From assembly GCA_948144175.1 (NCBI GenBank), contig CANXME010002325.1, positions 62,001-126,000 of the forward strand: a DNA stretch of 64,000 nt. The letters are read 5' to 3'. Shown piece by piece: positions 10,393 through 22,200 of the stretch (positions are counted from its first letter, which is position 1; every line of letters starts with the position of its first letter). The notes beneath the pieces are model-generated. The model saw nothing but the letters and a program-made list of their open reading frames with translations. It ran no database searches and was not told the DNA's origin. The position numbers and the translations under genes were made by a program. The DNA is from Closterium sp. NIES-65. Its lineage: Eukaryota > Streptophyta > Zygnematophyceae > Desmidiales > Closteriaceae.

Positions 10393-13300
10393 AGAGCTTA
10401 ATATCATTTGCAGGCCTGAATGTCAACGGCCTGGGGGATGGTAACAAGCAACAGCGTACAAAGAACTGGTTGAAGCAGGCAGCAGATATCGTCGTATTGT
10501 TGGACTCTAGGCTCAATGATTATCACCCTTACTGGAACTCGCCTAGGCAACCGCAGATCCTGGTAGCCTCTCCTACCGCTAAAGCCGGCGGGGTTGCTTT
10601 AATCTGTCGGAGGCACGAACTGTCATTGCATAACACCCTCATCCACCCATCTAGTCGGCTGGTAGCAGCTGAAGTTCGACTTGGCGTTTTTCACATCACC
10701 TTGGTCGCGGTTTATTTCCCGGCTGATGTTGCTGAACGTAAGGCGTTCATCCGCGGAGTGCTGGGTCCGGTGGTTGACACGGTGTCGCCGGGTTCTCATC
10801 TGCTCATTATGGGGGACTTCAATCTTGTAGAAGATCCACTGTTAGATAGGACATCACGGAAGGGGTCCACGAAAGAGAATGAGGAGCTGTACCGTCGTTG
10901 TGGCGCCTTTCACCTCTCGGATGCTTTTAGAGTTCTACATCCATACAGGCGGGAATTCACTTTCTACTCAGTTCGCGTATAGACAGAGCACTTATCTCGC
11001 AATATTTGCTGGCGCATGTTGAGTTCGTCTCACATATTATGCCGACTGACCCCATCTCTGACCACAGCTTTGCAGTGAAGGCGGCTTTCAGGTTGAACAT
11101 GCGGGTGCAGTTGGGCCCGTGGCTTTGGAGGCTTCCTGCATACATGTTGGACAGACCGGGGGTCAGAAAGGTGATTGAAGCCGTGGAGCGGCAAGCGGAC
11201 TTGTGTGGGGACGGTTTTGAGCTTCTAATCTCCCGCCTCAATACTGCTCTACGAGCTTACGCGAAAGAGGAGCGGAAGAGGGTCCGAGCTACGATGGTTC
11301 ACCTTCAGCGATCGGTTGCGGTGCTAAAACATGCGTGGCTGGGTGACCCGGGGTGTGCTCGGCTGAAAACCTTGCTTGGCGAAAGAGAGGCGCAGTTGAA
11401 GAGCTACCAGCTGGTTCGGCAGGAGCGACTTCATCTAATGGCTGGGTTAAAGGAAGAAGTCATGGGTGAAGTGGCCTCCCCGCACCTGTCGGCAAATATC
11501 AAAGCCAGAAAGGGGCGGACGCAGATTACGGAGTTAAACGCAGGCGGGAAGCTGGTGAATGACAATAAAGCTATCATGAAGGCAGCGTCACAGTATTATA
11601 AGGAGCTGTTCGAAAGCAACATACAGCAGGCCGTGTCTGCTTGGTCTCCTGCTCACGGGAGGTCTCTGTCGCAGAAGTCGGCGGAAGCGGTGTGTGCGGC
11701 CTGGTCGGAGGAAGAAGTGAAAGCTGCTTTTCGTTCGATGGCGAAGGATAAGGCTCCCGGGAAGGATGGGTTGCCGAAGGAGCTGTTCGAGTTTCACTGG
11801 GATATCTTGGGCAAACATTTCATGAAGCTGGTCGACAGTTTCGCAGCTACGGCGACGCTGCCGACGAGTACGAATAACGTTGTTACCATCCTGCTACACA
11901 AAAAGGGGGGGAGGGAGCAGCTTGAGAACTACAGACCGATCACCCTTCTGAGCCTCACCTACAAAGTGATCGCGAGGGTGGTGGCAGACAGGATGAAAAG
12001 AGTGTTGCATGAAGTCATCTCTCCGGAGAAGTACGATTTCTTGCCTGGTAGAAGGCTGTCGGACGCGGTGGGCTTGGTTGCGGATGCTATCGAGGCCACG
12101 AAGAACAAGGATCATGACTGGTATCTTCTGCTGGTCGACTTTAGAAAAGCTTTCGACTCGGTCTCGAGGAACTTCTTGTTCACGGTGCTCGAGCGGATGG
12201 GTTTTCCGAGCCGTCTCGTGGACTGGGTTAGGGGCCTGCACAAGGATACACGGACCAAACTGTTAATCAACGGCTGGATGGGGGAAGCGGTTGACGTGGT
12301 GTCTGGGGTGCGGCAGGGTTGTCCGCTTGCGCCTTACCTCTTCCTGTGTGCGGTGGAACCATTGGCCCAGCAGGCGGCTGCTAGAAAACTTGGTCTTGGA
12401 AAGGGGGAGCAGCGGCTGGCGTATCTGGGGTATGCTGACGACATGACTTTAGTCCTGCAAGGAGAAGTACAGATTGCGGAAGCAGAGCGGTTGTTAGCAG
12501 ACTTCGAGGCAGATTCGGGGTTGGCAACGAACATAGAGAAGTCATCCATCTTACCCCTGGGGTGTAACCTGAACAAACAGGCATGCAGGACGGAGCCGGG
12601 ATCTACTATATACGGCCAGGGCCGATGGCGGTGTGGGGGTGAGGGACCCGGAAATAGAGCTCACCTGTCTTGCAACCAGGCGCATCGGACTGTTGCTCAC
12701 CGAGACGAGTGAACTGAAGCGGGAGATTATGCTCGTAGCGGCGGACCTGCCGCTGGGGACGGACACCTTAGTCGCTCACGTGAAGCTTCTGAAGTGCTGG
12801 CGTGGGAAAAGTGAGAGATGGAAGCTGGCCTACGGGAGCTTTATGCAGTCGCCGCTGATAGACTTACTACCGGCCCTAACGAAGGAAGAAATTGTAGCGG
12901 AGCGGATTGTTTTTAACAGCAACAGCCTGCTCAACAGCAGGACTCCAGTGGGGGGTCAGAAGGCTGCGGCGAAGCTGTGGGAGCTCCGGCTGGGTGATCT
13001 TTTGCTACCGGATGGCGTGGGGGGACGGAAGGTCAAAGATGTGAAAACCCTGACAAGGGAGCTGGGAGGTTCTAAGCAAGCGAAGCTGGCACTACGGGCT
13101 TGGGAAGCGGTACCACAGACCTGGAAGGAGAGTCTATTGTCTGCCGAGCAACTGGTACCTCCGCCTCTGTTTCCCCGCCTTCAGAAATCGGCATTGTTCA
13201 AGGATGGGCAGGTGGCGTCGTTGAAAGAGCTGAAGGGATGTTGGAAGGGGCAGAAGCGTCAATCCGCTAAGAGGGAGCTTTGGGCAGGAAGATGGTCAGG

Positions 13301-13949
13301 GGAAATTGACTAGAAGAAAGTTATCAAAGTTCGGGACTCGCTGGTGACACCGAACAAGCCGCGTGACGTGTTGCTTAGGATTCACAGCCTCAACCTGCAA
13401 GTAGGGGAGATGCTCTCCTTTCTAAGTGGCAGGCCGGTCTGCCTGCACTGTGGGGAGTTTGAAACCTTGGAGCATTGTCTTTTCAGCTGCCCGCGCATCC
13501 AGCAGGTGGTGGTGGCAGTCAAGCGGTCCATGCGCATGCTGAACCCTGCGAAGCAAGTGTCGGCCCTGGGGGACCGACTGTTCGGAAAGGCAGCATCGGC
13601 CTCAGCGTTTCCTGAAGCGACCCTCTCTGCAATTGCCGTTCACCAGATCTGGGCGGGTACTCAGGCGCATCGAGGCAGCTTTTCGGCTGCATGTGAAGGT
13701 GTACACGCGAGCAATGGGAAAGAAGACTGGCAGCAGCGGTGGTTCAAAGGGACAAAGGAGAACTCATGCGCTGGCGGAGTAGGAGGACGGTTTACTTGGC
13801 CGCATTCGCTGCATGACGGTGAAAGGTTGGAAGTGGACGCACAGTTTCGGCACGCTTTGGAGCCTGGCAAGGGGAGCTCTGCATCTGCCTTAGAAGCCTC
13901 ACGTGAGGCCACCATGTGGGTTCGGCCTCCCACGCTCAGTTACGATTGA
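10383..13949 (+). pseudogene. LINE ORF2: APE endonuclease, reverse transcriptase, zinc-binding domain
   Basis: Order seen: apurinic-type endonuclease from LNVNGLGDGN (about 10416) with LLIMGDFNLVEDPLLDR and SRIDRALIS..SDHSF; reverse transcriptase with KAPGKDGLPKELF, LENYRPITLLSLTYK, VDFRKAFDSV, SGVRQGCPLAPYLF and the catalytic GYADDMTL (about 12430); and a C-terminal CLHCGEFETLEHCLFSCP zinc-binding motif (about 13441-13494). Breaks: a frameshift near 10973 inside the endonuclease, a second near 12610 after the RT domain, and an in-frame TAG at 13311-13313. The open frame begins at 10383 and has no ATG before the endonuclease core. It overlaps the ORF1 stop by ten bases. Confidence 0.9.
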
Positions 13950-13965
13950 CATATATCGCCTATAC

Positions 13966-14793
13966 CAGGGCTGACGTTTCATATTAGGCCTCCCTGATTC
14001 CGGGGAAAAATTTTCCCCTCTATTATGAGTGCACATTTTTCAGAATAATGCTACTCTGATTGCTCAGGGTTGAAAAGTATATAACTCTGATTGTTCAGGG
14101 TCGAAACTCGAGGATCAGAGTAGTAACGCGCCCTTTGTTACAGGGGGAAAAAGTTTCACCCCGCAGGATTCCATCACAACGCGACATCATTTCGTGCACA
14201 CCTTGTGCGCTTTACTTTCTGACCCGTTACTTCTATTTAATTAGTATATCTCCATACGTTTTAGCGCGGGGAAGAAACGAGCAGTTTCGGTCCACCAAAC
14301 AGTTCGGTACCAAAGATGTGCCAAGATTTCCTATTCGCTGATTACTCGCGATTCGCCAGCTTCATTGTGCGAAACGCAAAAATTGTGTTGAAAACTTCAC
14401 GCACACGTAATTGCGACAATACGACCAACATCTTCGACTTCTGTAACAATAACATACATTGAGTGTATTCACCTGTCAGACATGTTGCCGCGCGATGCTT
14501 TCGCTGTTGCTGTACTACGACCAATCCGAAGGCGAGGTTATCGGAAAGAAATGTCCGAGAAACTTCTTTCCGATAAGGTCAAATTCAGGGTCCACAGAAC
14601 GCGTACTCTACATTGACAGAGTCAGTAAGAACACTACTCTGAGCCTAGATACAATATTTCAGGGTTCGCTAAAGCACTATTCTGAATGGATCAGTGTTCA
14701 CAAGTCAGAAATTCTGAAATTGCAGGGTCCACCAAGTGAGAAGCCTGTAATCACCCTGAAATCAGGGTAATTACCCTGATATCGTCAGCCCTG
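13966..14793. mobile_element. Non-autonomous hAT-type DNA transposon, 828 bp
   Basis: Termini are CAGGGCTGACG and its exact complement CGTCAGCCCTG, matching the hAT consensus start CAGGG. It is flanked by a perfect 8-bp target duplication GCCTATAC (13958-13965 and 14794-14801), the length typical of hAT. Subterminal tcaggg/ccctga words recur at both ends. It encodes no transposase. It is inserted in the LINE 3' region, so it is younger than the LINE insertion or was carried within it. Confidence 0.93.
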
Positions 14794-14859
14794 GCCTATA
14801 CGCTTGCTCTTTCGGTATATTTGGATATATTCATAATGAAAAAAGAAAAAAGAAAAAAA

Positions 14860-15278
14860 TCGCCGAGACGAAAAAAACCTAGGGTAGCGAAAGTGCTGGC
14901 GAACACGTAGGCAGTTCTGATGACGAGTGAGCTGGCGGACGAACATCAGCGAGGATTTCGAAAAATATAGCTGACAGCTTTCACAAGGTCACTCCAATGA
15001 CAGCAAAGCTGAATGTTACACGAAATCATTGTTTTTGAACAATGCTGCTACGTTCTCATAATATGCTGGCTATATGCTACAATGTGGGTAAGTTAGGATA
15101 CACTGGTAATGATCTGCCATTTACCAGGCACATTTATTCTCCCCCGGTCTTCTTTTACTGTTACAAGTTCAATCCAGGAACGTCAGGAACCCTTCATGGG
15201 AGTAGTGCTGAGAGCGCCAAACACCACTGTCAATACCCCTGCTATGTTCTCTTCTACGATAAAGACGGAGCGAGACGG
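14860..15278. other. Intergenic between LINE and RNR1; no gene seen
   Basis: No coding signal on either strand. Confidence 0.5.
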
Positions 15279-15558
15279 TAGGTGTCAGCGGCACATCTCA
15301 CCTCTCCCCCATCCGCCCAGCTCTTCATCTGAGCCACTCTGAAGCTCAGAGGAGCTTTTGAGTCGACTCAAGTGCGATAAAGGCAGGGCAACAGGTATCA
15401 GCGGCATATCTCACCTCTCCCCCATCCGCCCAGCTATTCATCTGAGCCTCTCTCAAGCTCGAAGGAGCCGTGTCACGGCTTATCCCTCACAGGGTCCGCC
15501 TCTGCTATAATCACCATCATTACAATCACCACCATCATCACAATCACCATCAGCAGCA
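15279..15558 (-). repeat. Copies of the RNR1 3' end beyond its stop, with palindrome
   Basis: Two related blocks (about 15279-15355 and 15389-15469) share tctcacctctcccccatccg and a following tcatctgagcc segment. They resemble the last RNR1 exon around 15706-15790. TTTTGAGTCGACTCAA (15356-15371) lies between them. Transcribed from RNR1, this is downstream of the stop codon. Confidence 0.7.
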
Positions 15559-16250
15559 TCATAGCTTTGCAAGTGGCTGGATCTCAACATCCACGCTACC
15601 CTCCCATGCCTCTCCACTGCTCTCCCCCTCCCCAGCTTCCAATTCCCCTTCCTCTCTCCTATCCTCCTCCCCACCATCCTCCAGCCCACCTTCCTCTCCT
15701 TCCCCATACGCCAAACCTCTCATCTGAGCTTCTCTGAAACTCGGAGGTGCTTCCACGAGCCGCAGCTTGTCCCTTGCAGGATCCGCCTCTGCTATAATCA
15801 CATCCACTGAGTCTCCCACCCGCACGTCCCGCTGCATCTTCATGACTGTCTCCATCCCAACCTGAGGGACGAAAAGGCAAAGAATAAACATAGAGAAGAA
15901 AGGAAAGTCAGCTTCCGCTAAAATCACATCCACTGAGTCTCCCACACGCACGTCCCGCTGCAACTTCATAACCGTCTTCATCCCCACCTGTGGGAAGAAA
16001 ACGCAAAGAATAAACATAGAGAAGAAAAAAGAGTCTGCCTCTGCTATAATCACATCCACCGAGTCACCCACCCGCACATCCCGCTGCATCTTCGTCAGTG
16101 TCTCCATCCCCACACGTTAAGAGAAAAGACGTCAGGAATGGGACAGCAAGGGTGCAGATAAGAGAGGGCAGAAGCAAGGGTCAGCACGGAGTCACTTGGG
16201 AACACGAGGGGGTGGATCAGGGTCTGCCTCTTCCGTCATCACCTGATTCA

Positions 16251-16290
<40 letters not shown>

Positions 16291-19200
16291 TGCACGCACG
16301 CACGCACGCACGCACACCCTCTCACCTCCTCCACCAGTATCAGCGCCAGCAGGCTGCCATATGGCCCGAGCCACCACTCCCTTTAATATATCCACCCCTT
16401 CTGCCACACGGCCTCCCCATCCCTCCCACCCCCTCAACACCCTTACCTCCTCCACCAGAATCAGCGCCAGCAGGCTGCCAGATGGCCTGAGCCATCTCTC
16501 ACTGCCTTTTGACCTCTCTCACTCCTCCACCCATCCACCCGTACCCCTCCCAACCCCCCCAATCTCACCTCCTCTACCAGCATCAGCGCCAGAGGGCTAC
16601 CATCAGCCCGGAGCCACTTGAGCATGACAGCTGTCAGCACGGTATTGGCCGGCAGCCGCCGCAGGTACTCCTGCAGCCAGTAGCGCTCCACCGCCCCTTC
16701 CGCCCGCCGCACCTCGCGCTGCCGGGCGGCACAGTGCGATACGATTGTGTCGAGATCTGATACGGATAGCGGAGGCGGCTCACCCCTTAGTAGTGCCTTC
16801 ACCTGGGAGCAATCAGGAAGGCAAAAAGGGAGGTAATAGGGGAGGCGACGAGGGAGGCGATCAGGAAGGAGCACTCTGTGTGAGAGGCAGCAATCTGTGT
16901 CTGTGTGTGAGAGAGTCAACAGCCGCCGCAGGAACTCCTGCAGCCAGTAGCGCTCCACCGCCCCTTCTGCCCGCCGCACCTCGCGCTGCCGGGCGGCACA
17001 GTGCGATACGATCGTGTCGAGATCTGATACGGATAGCGGAGACGGCTCACCCCTTAACAGGGCCTTCACCTGAAGAGATCAAGGGCAAAATACCAGAAAG
17101 AGAGATCTTTGTAAGAGGTGCAGCGCGATACGATCGTGTCGAGATCTGATACGGATAGCGGAGGCGGCTCACCCCGTAAAAGCGCCTTCACCTGAAGAGA
17201 ATCGGGCAGGGGGGAGGGGTAGAGGGGGTGGAAAGGGGAGGGAGCAAGGGAAAAAGGGGGGGTCGGAACGATGACGAGCAATCTCTTGTAAGAAGCGCAG
17301 TGAGATGCGCTGGGAGGTGGACGGGTGTGCAGTGAGATACGGCTGGGGGGTGGACGGGTGTGCAGTGAGATCCGCTGGGAGGTGGCGGGATGAGCAGCGA
17401 GCAATCTCTCAGAATAGGCTATGCCATACCTGATAATGCGCCAGCAAGTCGGAGTATCTTCTGATGGGTGACGAGACCTGCACATACCCCTGCAGCCCCA
17501 GCCCAGCATACCTGGTGTTGGTAGTAGGGGGGCACATGCTTGCACAAACACACAAGCTACACTACATCACATACCTGATAATGCGCGAGCAGGTCGGAGT
17601 ATCTTCTGATGGGCGACGAGAACTGCACGTACCCCTGCAGCCCCAGCCCAGCATGCGGAATCGGCCCGGAGCATTTGATCTCACTGCGACTCATAAACGA
17701 TCTCAAATGCACCGCTCTGCATGGCCCCTCGGGGAGCGCTTGCATATCCTCCTCATCCTCATCTGTCATTCGGTCCGGAGGGCCCTGGCCTCGGTACGGC
17801 AGCGGCAGGTCACGTTCGGCGCCGAACCTAGCCACAGCCTCGCCGCAGAGAACCATAGCTTCGGACACGAGCCTCCGGGACGGGTCGGACTGGTCGATCG
17901 TGCTGACCGAGATTTCCGGGCAGTGTGACGTGGCGGAAAAAACTTTGATGTCGGATTCGGGGATTGAGATGTTTGCTGCCCCGTTTTGCATGCGGTAACG
18001 TAACCGGCCGGCAGCAACGTCTGATAGGAGGAGAAGCTCCGGTTCGTGTTCGCCCGCCATTGCAAGCATTTCGGGAAGCTGGTCGTAGGCTAGTCGGTAG
18101 GTCGGGCAGATGAAGGAATTCATGATGTCCACGTCATCGATGCTGAGGGCCAGAAAAAAAAGGGGGAAGGGGGAGGTGGGGGAGGGAGGGATGGGGAGGA
18201 GAACAACGGTTAACAGTCGGAAAGAGAATGATACGGAAAATGCATGAATTTGTCGGAACATACATATCGTTAGAAATGACAGAACCGAGACATTTCAAAG
18301 CTCATTAATTCACTTGATCCATCCCTCAACCACCAAACACATACCTGAAATCGGGATTCAGTGTGACTACTACAGTGACCGCACAGACGACAGCAGAAGC
18401 AGAGTCCCCAGTAGCAGCACCACCATTAGCACCAGCAGCATCGGCAGCAGCAGCAGCAGGAGCAGCAGCAGGAGCAGGAGGAAGAGAGAGACTCATGGGA
18501 CCCGCGGCCAGGGAGAACGGAATCATAGGCACAGCTCCCGTAGCAAAATACGCGGACGTGGCTCGCTTCCGAGCCTCCGTGTCAAGCCTGTCGCCGAGCC
18601 TCATCCAGCGGCTCGGATCAGCCACGTGGATCCAGACCTTGATCCGGCCGTCCGGGAGGGTTTCTGCACTCAACCCGTCGTCCACTTCTACCGTGTCGTA
18701 TGAGTCGATGGTGTAGACTTTGAGATGCGTCAGATCAACTCGTATGCCCTGCAGCGCGGAATAGGGGAGAATGGGTCGGGGGAGAGGGCGGGAATGAAAT
18801 GAGGTTGGTGCAGGAGCATCAACCCGTCGTCCACTTCTACTGTATCATGTGAGTCGATGGTGTATACTTTGAGATGAGTTAGGTCGACGCGTATGCTCTG
18901 AAGGGGTAAATAGGAAAGAACAGGTTGGGGAAAGGGGAAAAGGGAGGGAGTGGGATGAGATTGGTGCAGAGAGCATCAACCCATCGTCCACTTCTACTGT
19001 ATCCTATGAATCAATGGTGTATACTTTGAGATGAGTTAAATCGACGCGTATGCTCTGAAGGGGGAATGGGAAGAGAAGGGGAAGGGGGGGAGGGAGGGAA
19101 TGGAATGAGATTGGTGCAAGGAGCATCAACCCATCGTCCACTTCTACTGTATCGTATGAGTCAATGGTGTATACTTTGAGATGCGTCAGATCGACACGTA

Positions 19201-22200
19201 TGCTCTGAAGAAAGAGAGAAAGGAAGAGGGGAAGGGAAGGAGGAGAGGGGACAAAGAGAGGAATGAGAGGGAGAGGAAACAGAGGGAGAAGTATCAAGGG
19301 GAGAGCGGAGAGAGGGGAGAGGTATATTAATGGCCCATTAACCCTCTACTATCAGACCGGGGTGGAAGGTAAGGCGAGAGAAGCAGATTAAGACCGATTG
19401 AGACAAATATACTCAAAGGTAAAAAAATAGCGTGGGAGTGGGTAATGGGGAGGGGAAAGGGTAGGGAGAAGCAGCAAGGAAGAGCCGCGGAAGAAGAACT
19501 GTTTTGAGACGTAGGTAGCTGTTTTGAGACGTCTCACAACACTCCTTCCTAAAGGGTAGGGAGAAGCAGCAAGGAAGAGCCGCGGAAGAAGAACAATATG
19601 TCTACCTGATCAGGGTCTGGTGGGGGGTTAGCTGCGAGATTAGCAGAATAATCGGCGACACTTGCTGGGAAGGTTGCAGGCATGGCGGAGGCAGCAAGGC
19701 GGAAGGAGTGGGAGTGGAGGGGAAGGGCGCCTGCTCGGACGAGCAGATCGCAAGCTGCTTCTGGCGTTCTCACACAGCCGAGGAGCTGCAGGGACTGTAA
19801 GATTCAGAGGCAAAGGAATGAACGGGGGGGGATGGGCAAAGCGAAGGAAAAAGGAGACATGAAGAGGGAGTGAGAGTGCAGTAGAAGGGCTCCTGCGCGG
19901 ACGAGCAGATCACATGCTGCTTCTGGCGTTGTCACACAGCCGAGGAGTTGCAGGGACTGGGGGAGAGAGCAGAGAAGAGAAGGGGAATGCGGGAGGAACG
20001 GGCAGAGAGTGCCGGAAAGAGAGATGTGATGAAGGAGTGGAAGTGGAGTGGAAGGGCGCCCGGACGGACAAGCAGGTCACATGCTGCTTCTGGCGTTCTC
20101 ACACAGCCGAGGAGTTGCAGAGACTGTGGGAGGGAGCAGAAGGGAGAAGGGGAATGCGGGAGGAACGGGCAGAGAGGGCCGGAAAGAGAGATGTGATGAA
20201 GGAGTGGAAGTGGAGTGGAAGGGCGCCCGGACGGACAAGCAGGTCACATGCTGCTTCTGGCGTTCTCACACAGCCGAGGAGTTGCAGAGACTGTGGGAGG
20301 GAGCAGAAGGGAGAAGGGGAATGCGGGAGGAACGGGCAGAGAGGGCCGGAAAGAGAGATGAGATGAAGGAGTGGAAGTGGAGTGGAAGGGCGCCAGCACG
20401 AACGAGCAGGTCGCAGGCTGCTTTGGAGATTCCACGAGTGTCACACAGACGAGGCGTTACAAATACTGCAAACCTCACAAAAAAGGGGGATTCGGGAAGA
20501 CATGAGCATGGCCATGGGTGTGGGCACAGTGCTTTTGAGTCGACTCAAAAGCATGGCCATGGGCGTGGGAACAGGTTTGAAGAAGTGTTTTGAGACGTCT
20601 CAAAGCATGGCCATGGGCGTGGGAACAGGTTTGAAGAAGTGTTTTGAGACGTCTCAAAGCATGGCCATGGGCGTGGGAACAGGTTTGAAGAAGTGTTTTG
20701 AGACGTCTCAAAGCATGGCCATGGGCGTGGGAACAGGTTTGAAGAAGTGTTTTGAGACGTCTCAAAGCATGGCCATGGGCGTGGAAACAGGTTTGAAGAA
20801 GTGTTTTGAGACGTCTCAAAGCATGGCCATGGGCGTGGGCACAGTGCATGGGGCATGGGCATGGGCAATGGCATGGGCAGGAGCATGGCAGAAGTATGGG
20901 CATGGGCATGGGCATGCGTGCACACCCGAGACCCTCTCCCATCATCTTGCCTTCTCCGCACCCACCTCCTCAGCCAATGCTGAGTTGCCACCTGGCTTCT
21001 CCTCTGCATACTCCAACAGTGCCTGCATCCTCGCAGCCAATCCCGGGCCGCCACGTCCTCCCCCAACCCCATGCCCCTGCCGCTCCCCTTCCCCTTCCCC
21101 TCCTCCTTCACCCCCCTCCCTTGCCCTTCCTTGCTCCTCTGCCCTCTCTGCCCTCTCCGTCCCCTCTATCCTTTCTCTCCAAATTTCCGGTGTTGGTTTT
21201 TGGGCAGGAGGCATCCTTAATGCTTCTCGAACGCAGGTAACAAACTCCTCCTGCTCCGCTCGCACTGCTGCCTCCGCTGCTGCTTGCTTCCTCAGCTGCT
21301 CCACCTGTTGGGATAGGGTTGAGTTAGGGGTGAGGAATAAGGAGCAAATTCGCCTGTGAGAACAAGGGCTTTTGCCCTGAGGAGGGCAATCTCAACTCAT
21401 TGCTTCTCGAACGCAGGTCACAAACTCTTCTTGCTCCGCTCGCACTGCTGCCTCCGCTGCTGCCTGCTTCCTTAGCTGCTCCACCTGATGGGATAGGGGA
21501 GAGGAGTAAGGAACGGATCCGCATGTAAGAACAAGGGCTTTTGTCGTGAAGCCAGTGTCTCAACGTAGTGCCTCTCCTCTCCAACGCTGGGTACGAACTC
21601 CTCCTGCTCCGCTCTCACTGCTGCCGCTGCTGCCTGCTTCCTCAGCTGCTCCACCTGATGGAGTTGGGGTTGAAAAGAGCAGTGATAAACAAACCCGCTG
21701 GATCTCGCTCATTTCACTCCCCCCTCCTGCTCCCTCTGCCCTCTCTGCTCTCGCTCCTCTTGCTCCGCTCGCACTGCTGCCTCTGCTGCTGCTTGCTTCC
21801 TCAGCTGCTCCACCTGTTGGGGTGGAGAGAGGAGTAAAAAGTACATTCGCCTGTAAGGACAAGGGCTTTTGGCCTGGGCTTTAATTACAGGTAATACCCG
21901 AGCAGGGGAAGGCTCTACCTCTGACTAAAAGACTGATAATACATGCACTGATGAGCTTTACTACAAGACAAAATGATACCTGCACGGGCGGCCGCAGCTC
22001 AAAGGAGTGGGCGGCGCCGCGGACTCTCTTGAAGAAGATGCGGTCGGCAGTCAGCATTCGATGGGCGGCAAAGTGCGGCACTAGCGGATCCTCAGCCTCT
22101 CCAAAGGCGATCTGGGAGGTAGAGTAGAGAGGGCGAGGGTGAGGGAGAGGAGGAGGAGGAGGAGGAGGAGGAGGAGGAGGAGGAGGAGGAGGAGGAGGAG

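Larger units (their letters stand above)
8750..14859 (+). mobile_element. L1-type LINE retrotransposon, decayed, interrupted by a hAT element
   Basis: Two ORFs in LINE order (ORF1, then endonuclease-RT ORF2). The 3' end is A-rich (aatgaaaaaagaaaaaagaa, about 14837-14859). The sequence after ORF2 is split by the hAT insertion at 13966-14793. The 5' boundary is approximate, and I found no target-site duplication. ORF2 carries two frameshifts and one stop, so the copy is not autonomous. Confidence 0.85.

Noticed and set aside
13949-14860. hAT segment read as LINE 3' UTR
   Set aside because: Exact inverted termini and the 8-bp target duplication show a separate insertion.
20382-21359. 325-codon plus-strand open frame
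   Set aside because: The minus strand carries RNR1 exons. This frame is the complement plus the 54-bp array.
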